DNA from: Paenibacillus sp.
Lineage (GTDB): Bacteria; Bacillota; Bacilli; Paenibacillales; Paenibacillaceae
Reading direction: 5' to 3'
Assembly: GCA_023512345.1 (NCBI GenBank)
Contig: JAILZT010000007.1
Span: 186,001-250,000, forward strand
Length of the DNA stretch: 64,000 nucleotides
Made by a program: the position numbers and the translations under genes
In this document: positions 60,496 to 64,000 of the stretch, piece by piece
Numbering within the stretch: the first letter of the stretch is position 1
Layout of the letters: each line of letters opens with the position of its first letter
Notes under the pieces: generated by a model
What the model was told of the DNA's origin: nothing
Databases searched by the model: none
What the model saw: the letters and a program-made list of their open reading frames with translations, nothing else

Positions 60496-61734
60496 TTAAT
60501 TGTTGTACCTTTGAATTACAATAACCGCATTATGCCCACCGAAGCCAAAAGAATTAGAAATCCCTATATTCAAATCAGCTTTACGTGCGATATTGGGCAC
60601 ATAGTCCAGATCACAAATAGGATCAGCTTCTTCTTGATTGATAGTTGGAGGTATGATGCCTTCCTGAATACTTTTCACCAAAGCAATAGCTTCCAACCCT
60701 CCTGCAGCACCAAGCGCATGTCCGGTCATAGATTTATTCGCAGTTATGGGGATTTGATAGGCGCCTTCACCAAACAGCTTCTTAATTGCAAGGGTTTCGG
60801 AGTGGTCTCCAACTACAGTGCTTGTAGCATGTGCACTTATGACATCTACATCCTCTGGTTGGATACCTGCCTCGCGCAGGCCCAGCTTCATCGCCTGATA
60901 AGCACCAATGCCTTCTGGATGGGTAGCTACCATATGATAAGCATCGGAACTAGCTCCATAGCCGATTACTTCCCCATGAATTTGAGCATTTCTGCGCTGG
61001 GCATGGGAAAGTGATTCCAGGATGACGATACCACCGCCTTCACTCATTACAAAACCATCCCGCTTTCCATCAAACGGTCGGCTCGCTTTGCTCGGTTCGT
61101 CATTTCGAGTAGATAAAGAAGTGGCATTCCCGAAGCTGGCCAAAGAGATTTCGGTAATCGCCGCCTCTGAACCTCCGGCAATAACAATATCGGCACCGCC
61201 ATAACGGATAAGTCGGAAGGCTTCACCAATAGATGTATTGCCAATAGAACATGCTGTAACGGGAGACATTGTAGGTCCTAAAGCACCCAGCTTAATACTG
61301 ATCATAGCTGCGGCCATATTTGAGATCATCATAGGAATTAGAGTTGGGCTAACCCTATCGGGGCCTCGCTCTTTTAGGAGAATCCCTTGATCCATTAAGG
61401 TATGGATTCCCCCAACGCCAGAGCCTACATATACACCCAGCCGTTCTCGATTTATTTTATCAAGCTGAAGTCCAGAATGACTCCATGCTTCTTCAGCGGC
61501 AGCCAAGGCAAACTGGCTAAACCGGTCCATCCTGCGTACTTCCTTGCGGCCAAATCGGCCTTCGCCATCAAAATCATGAACCACTCCGGCGATTTTTGCT
61601 TTGAATCCTGAAGTATCAAATGAAGTGATAGGGGAAATGCCTGATTCCCCTTTAATTAGGCGATCCCAGAACTGTGTAACAGTATTCCCTAGCGGTGATA
61701 TCAATCCCATTCCTGTTATAACTACCCGTTCCAT
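60496..61734 (-). CDS. fabF: beta-ketoacyl-ACP synthase II FabF
   Basis: A 412-residue condensing enzyme. Nucleophile Cys in TACSIGNTSIG, the two His in SAHATSTVVGD and SMTGHALGAAGG. The usual AHGTSTP and CATG are slightly changed (AHATSTV, CSIG), so it may prefer another chain length or ACP. It stands away from other fab genes and is divergent from an XRE regulator. Confidence 0.9.
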   Translation of the reverse strand: MERVVITGMGLISPLGNTVTQFWDRLIKGESGISPITSFDTSGFKAKIAGVVHDFDGEGRFGRKEVRRMDRFSQFALAAAEEAWSHSGLQLDKINRERLGVYVGSGVGGIHTLMDQGILLKERGPDRVSPTLIPMMISNMAAAMISIKLGALGPTMSPVTACSIGNTSIGEAFRLIRYGGADIVIAGGSEAAITEISLASFGNATSLSTRNDEPSKASRPFDGKRDGFVMSEGGGIVILESLSHAQRRNAQIHGEVIGYGASSDAYHMVATHPEGIGAYQAMKLGLREAGIQPEDVDVISAHATSTVVGDHSETLAIKKLFGEGAYQIPITANKSMTGHALGAAGGLEAIALVKSIQEGIIPPTINQEEADPICDLDYVPNIARKADLNIGISNSFGFGGHNAVIVIQRYNN

Positions 61735-61787
61735 AATGAACCTCCTCTTCCGAACTATACTTGTATTCTTTCACTTGCATTATCCTA

Positions 61788-61816
61788 TTACAAGTTGGAG
61801 TTTATACTAGTATAAT
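61788..61816. promoter_or_regulatory. promoter with palindromic operator
   Basis: TTACAA (61788-61793) and TATAAT (61811-61816) are 17 bp apart on the plus strand. A perfect 14-bp palindrome TTATACTAGTATAA (61802-61815) covers the -10 box. It lies in the 119-base gap between fabF and the XRE gene and is the likely binding site of that regulator. Confidence 0.72.
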
Positions 61817-61862
61817 ATGTACTATACTAAATTCATGACCTGAAAGGCAGGGTATGCATTCT

Positions 61863-62720
61863 ATGTCTTATCAAACTAGGCTCCATGCATTATCAGATTT
61901 TTTAAAAGCACGACGTGCGGCTATATCTCCAGCATCTGTGGGCCTGCCGGAAGGTTCTCGCAGAAGGACACCCGGCTTAAGAAGAGAAGAGGTGGCTCAG
62001 CTTGCTGGGGTTAGCAGTACTTGGTATACATGGCTTGAACAGGGTAGGGATATTAAAGTCTCTTCATCAGTTCTGGATTGTATTGCAGCAGCATTGCAGC
62101 TAACAAAGGATGAACGAAAGTACCTCTTCGCTTTAGCGCTGGAGACAGGTCCTGTTAACGAACCCTTCCGGCAGGAGGAATTCTCCGGGATCAGCCCATC
62201 CTTACAAAAGATTTTACAGGAGCTTAAATCTTGTCCCACCATAATATCGGACCGTCGCTGCGGGATCGTGGGCTGGAATGAAGCTGCGGCTCATGTCTTC
62301 CTGAATTTTGCTGAGTTGCTGGCAGAGGAGCGAAATATGATCCGGTTATTGTTTGTGCGCAAGGAATTTCAACGGCTGGCGGTAAATTGGGAGCAATTTG
62401 TCAGAGGGTATTTATCGATTTTTCGGGCGTACTATGGGCAATATGTGGAGGATCGCTGGTACGATGATTTTATCGGGGAAATGAGGGAGGTCCATCCTGC
62501 ATTTAATGATTTATGGGAGCAAAGCCAGGTTAGCTCTGCCCCAGATGTAGTCCTCGAGTTCAGGCATGCTAAAGCGGGGAAAATGCTGTTTCATCTTTCT
62601 TCATTACAGGTTCATGGCCCTACGGATTTACGCTGCAGTATTTACACTCCCGCAGGCGATTCGAATACAGAAGTTAAGCTTAAACAGTTGATGGAGCAGT
62701 ACGAGCGGGAGCAGGAGTAG
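61863..62720 (+). CDS. XRE regulator with MmyB-like ligand-binding domain
   Basis: A 285-residue regulator; ATG 61863 suits the AAAGGCAGGG site, with ATG 61854 as the alternative. RRTPGLRREEVAQLAGVSSTWYTWLEQGRD is the XRE helix-turn-helix, and the C-terminal half, with DRRCGIVGWNEAAAHVF and FRAYYGQY..D.....I, is the PAS-like MmyB domain. That domain has been seen with a bound fatty acid in a structural homologue, which suits a neighbour such as fabF. Confidence 0.88.
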   Translation: MSYQTRLHALSDFLKARRAAISPASVGLPEGSRRRTPGLRREEVAQLAGVSSTWYTWLEQGRDIKVSSSVLDCIAAALQLTKDERKYLFALALETGPVNEPFRQEEFSGISPSLQKILQELKSCPTIISDRRCGIVGWNEAAAHVFLNFAELLAEERNMIRLLFVRKEFQRLAVNWEQFVRGYLSIFRAYYGQYVEDRWYDDFIGEMREVHPAFNDLWEQSQVSSAPDVVLEFRHAKAGKMLFHLSSLQVHGPTDLRCSIYTPAGDSNTEVKLKQLMEQYEREQE

Positions 62721-62721
62721 A

Positions 62722-63381
62722 TTAGTCCTTGTTAATCCATTTCAGGGCTTCCCGTTTACTGAGGGGCTTTAAATTTTCCTTTTCAACGAAGTCTTTCACG
62801 GATGCTGCATTCGTTTTCGAATATTCACGCAGCGCCCAGCCTATCGCTTTTTGCAGGAAAAATTCAGGAGAGTCTGAGTGTCTAAGAATATAGCGGTAAA
62901 GTAAGTCTTCGTCCGTGTCCTGTTTGTAGTGCAACTGAAAAAGAATGGCCGTTCGGTTAAGCCACATATTCTCGGATTGAATCCATTTCTCTCCATATTC
63001 CAATTGTAGACGTGGTGAATTATGTAATAGATAACCAGCGGCATTCGAAGCCAAGAGGTCAACAGTGTCCCACCAGGATCGGTTTAGAATAAAACCTTCA
63101 ATAAGTGAGAGGTCTTTCGGCTCCAGCTTTTTTTTGATTTTGAACAATATATCAAGTCCCGTGTACTGATACTCTCTTTCTGGAAGATTCCATAGAGTAG
63201 ATACCCATTCTTTCTCTGGAGGATAGACCTTAAGGAATTCTTTTACGATTTCTCTGCGCTGCGGAGATTTGATTCCAAGAAAAGGGAAATGATCGCGCAT
63301 ATAAGTGGACATAGCTTTGGCTGTTTGTGGATCTTTTTGTGACTCTAGAAGGTTGATTAATATATTGAGGTTATTCATCAA
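62722..63381 (-). CDS. AlkD-type DNA glycosylase
   Basis: A 219-residue HEAT-repeat enzyme. SWWDTVDLLA carries the catalytic Asp, and YMRDHFPFLGIKSPQRR and AIGWALREYSK are conserved. It excises N3- and N7-alkylated purines. Convergent with the XRE gene, ending two bases from it. Confidence 0.9.
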   Translation of the reverse strand: MMNNLNILINLLESQKDPQTAKAMSTYMRDHFPFLGIKSPQRREIVKEFLKVYPPEKEWVSTLWNLPEREYQYTGLDILFKIKKKLEPKDLSLIEGFILNRSWWDTVDLLASNAAGYLLHNSPRLQLEYGEKWIQSENMWLNRTAILFQLHYKQDTDEDLLYRYILRHSDSPEFFLQKAIGWALREYSKTNAASVKDFVEKENLKPLSKREALKWINKD

Positions 63382-63418
63382 AGATGCTCATCCTTTCCAC
63401 TTTTAATATAATAACATG

Positions 63419-63457
63419 AAAAAACCACTCTAACTGATAAATCAGTTAGAGTGGTTT
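63419..63457 (-). terminator. strong intrinsic terminator
   Basis: A perfect 17-bp stem (63422-63438 with 63441-63457), two-base loop, and a U-run on the minus strand. Ends the small gene at 63464. Confidence 0.9.
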
Positions 63458-63463
63458 GGGAGA

Positions 63464-63751
63464 TTAGAAATCGGATGTTGCAATTTGAATAGTGCCTGCT
63501 GTAGGACCGATAACTGGTGCTAATAGAGCAGCGACCAAGAGTAAGTTGACATGAAGAGTCAAGCTGTTAAAAGCAGGGATGGTATAAGTGATAACTGGTG
63601 CATTTACGCGTGTGATTACTAGATCAACTGGATTTGCGGAGTAGTTTTGAACAGTGACAGCAGCGTTAGTACCTCCAGTCAAATCCTCATAGTATGATTT
63701 TCCTACGCCAGCAGCTAGATTGAAGAATTGTTGCGGTAACAAGATAGCCAT
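63464..63751 (-). CDS. small beta-rich protein, unknown
   Basis: A 95-residue protein with a strong AAGGAGG site. No Cys or Trp. It has repeated short strands and Val/Thr/Asn content (TNAAVTVQNYSANPVDLVIT, NAPVITYTIPAFNSLTLHV). The layout brings to mind small subunits of spore-surface or appendage fibres, but I cannot assign it. Monocistronic. Confidence 0.65.
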   Translation of the reverse strand: MAILLPQQFFNLAAGVGKSYYEDLTGGTNAAVTVQNYSANPVDLVITRVNAPVITYTIPAFNSLTLHVNLLLVAALLAPVIGPTAGTIQIATSDF

Positions 63752-63897
63752 TATAACGACCTCCTTTTCGTTTTGATAGGATATTGTATGCGCTAAATCT
63801 ATGAATGCGAGAACGGATGCCTTAGGAAATTAGCACATTCTAATAGGGCGGGCGATAGGGAGAAAGAAAGTCTAGAAGGTTTGTATATATGAGAAAA

Positions 63898-63934
63898 AGA
63901 CCCGAATCACATGGATTGGGTCTCTAGCTTTTTT
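63898..63934. terminator. terminator-like hairpin near window end
   Basis: AGACCC and GGGTCT arms with a bulge around GAATC/GGATT, T-runs on both strands. It probably ends a gene entering from beyond the window. The rest of 63752-64000 shows no gene. Confidence 0.65.
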
Positions 63935-64000
63935 GATAATTTATGATTGGATGTTTTCGGAAGTAGAATTATTTCTTCCATATATACGATATAGAAATAA

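Noticed and set aside
60511..61014. A 167-residue plus-strand frame inside fabF
   Set aside because: Antisense to conserved FabF motifs, no binding site and no recognisable domain.

Overview
The window looks like chromosomal DNA of a low-to-moderate-GC, spore-forming Firmicute, most likely Paenibacillus. This rests on a Bacillus-type Fur, a TPP riboswitch over thiZXYMDE, a bacillithiol-transferase-type DinB protein (BstA/YfiT), YoaP, an SLH-domain protein, strong AGGAGG-type ribosome binding sites, frequent TTG/GTG starts, and many intrinsic terminators. The genus is inferred from protein and repeat style; no search was run. I see no rRNA, tRNA, CRISPR array, transposase or phage structural gene.

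Region 1 (1-8176) is ordinary chromosome. It holds a translationally coupled trio (MoxR-type AAA+ ATPase cut by the window edge, DUF5682 protein, VWA protein), a small basic DUF3934-like gene, murI, an ArsB/NhaD permease, a small conserved gene, and on the minus strand a secreted protease-propeptide-like protein.

Region 2 (about 8272-39412) is the striking part: about 31 kb of small, AT-rich genes, all on the plus strand, packed with short gaps or 1-4 base overlaps. They are mostly single-domain accessory enzymes: GNAT acetyltransferases, DinB proteins, histidine phosphatases, Nudix hydrolases, nucleotidyltransferases, aminoglycoside- and chloramphenicol-phosphotransferase-like kinases, an MccF-like peptidase, methyltransferases, VOC, cupin and HIT proteins, a signal peptidase, and small membrane proteins. 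Between them lie at least eight broken genes or coding remnants (11037, 18973, 19492, 25343, 25462, 33398, 36551, possibly 39221) and two structured intergenic repeats (10695-10879, 33251-33392). It reads as a co-oriented array that gains single genes and loses them piecemeal. No integrase or convincing recombination site is visible.

Region 3 (39549-49938) is housekeeping again. A thiamine salvage operon (thiZXYMDE, minus strand) sits under a TPP riboswitch with a terminator hairpin and a recognisable promoter. A divergent tcyABC-type cystine/amino-acid ABC operon follows, then an SLH protein, fur, an AIM24-family protein, and a small basic gene whose reading frame runs through its own terminator.

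Region 4 (49968-55331) is a sugar or cyclitol catabolic locus. An AraC regulator is divergent from two modules, each a Gfo/Idh/MocA dehydrogenase followed by a sugar-phosphate isomerase/epimerase. Both modules carry the same pair of 10-bp direct repeats exactly 20 bp apart, a strong candidate for the AraC operator.

Region 5 (55337-64000) holds fabV, an APH-type kinase, a stand-alone OppD-type ABC ATPase with a near-perfect Fur box, a GH43 arabinanase lipoprotein, a second-site fabF divergent from an XRE/MmyB-type regulator with a 14-bp palindrome over its -10 box, an AlkD DNA glycosylase, and a small beta-rich protein of unknown role.
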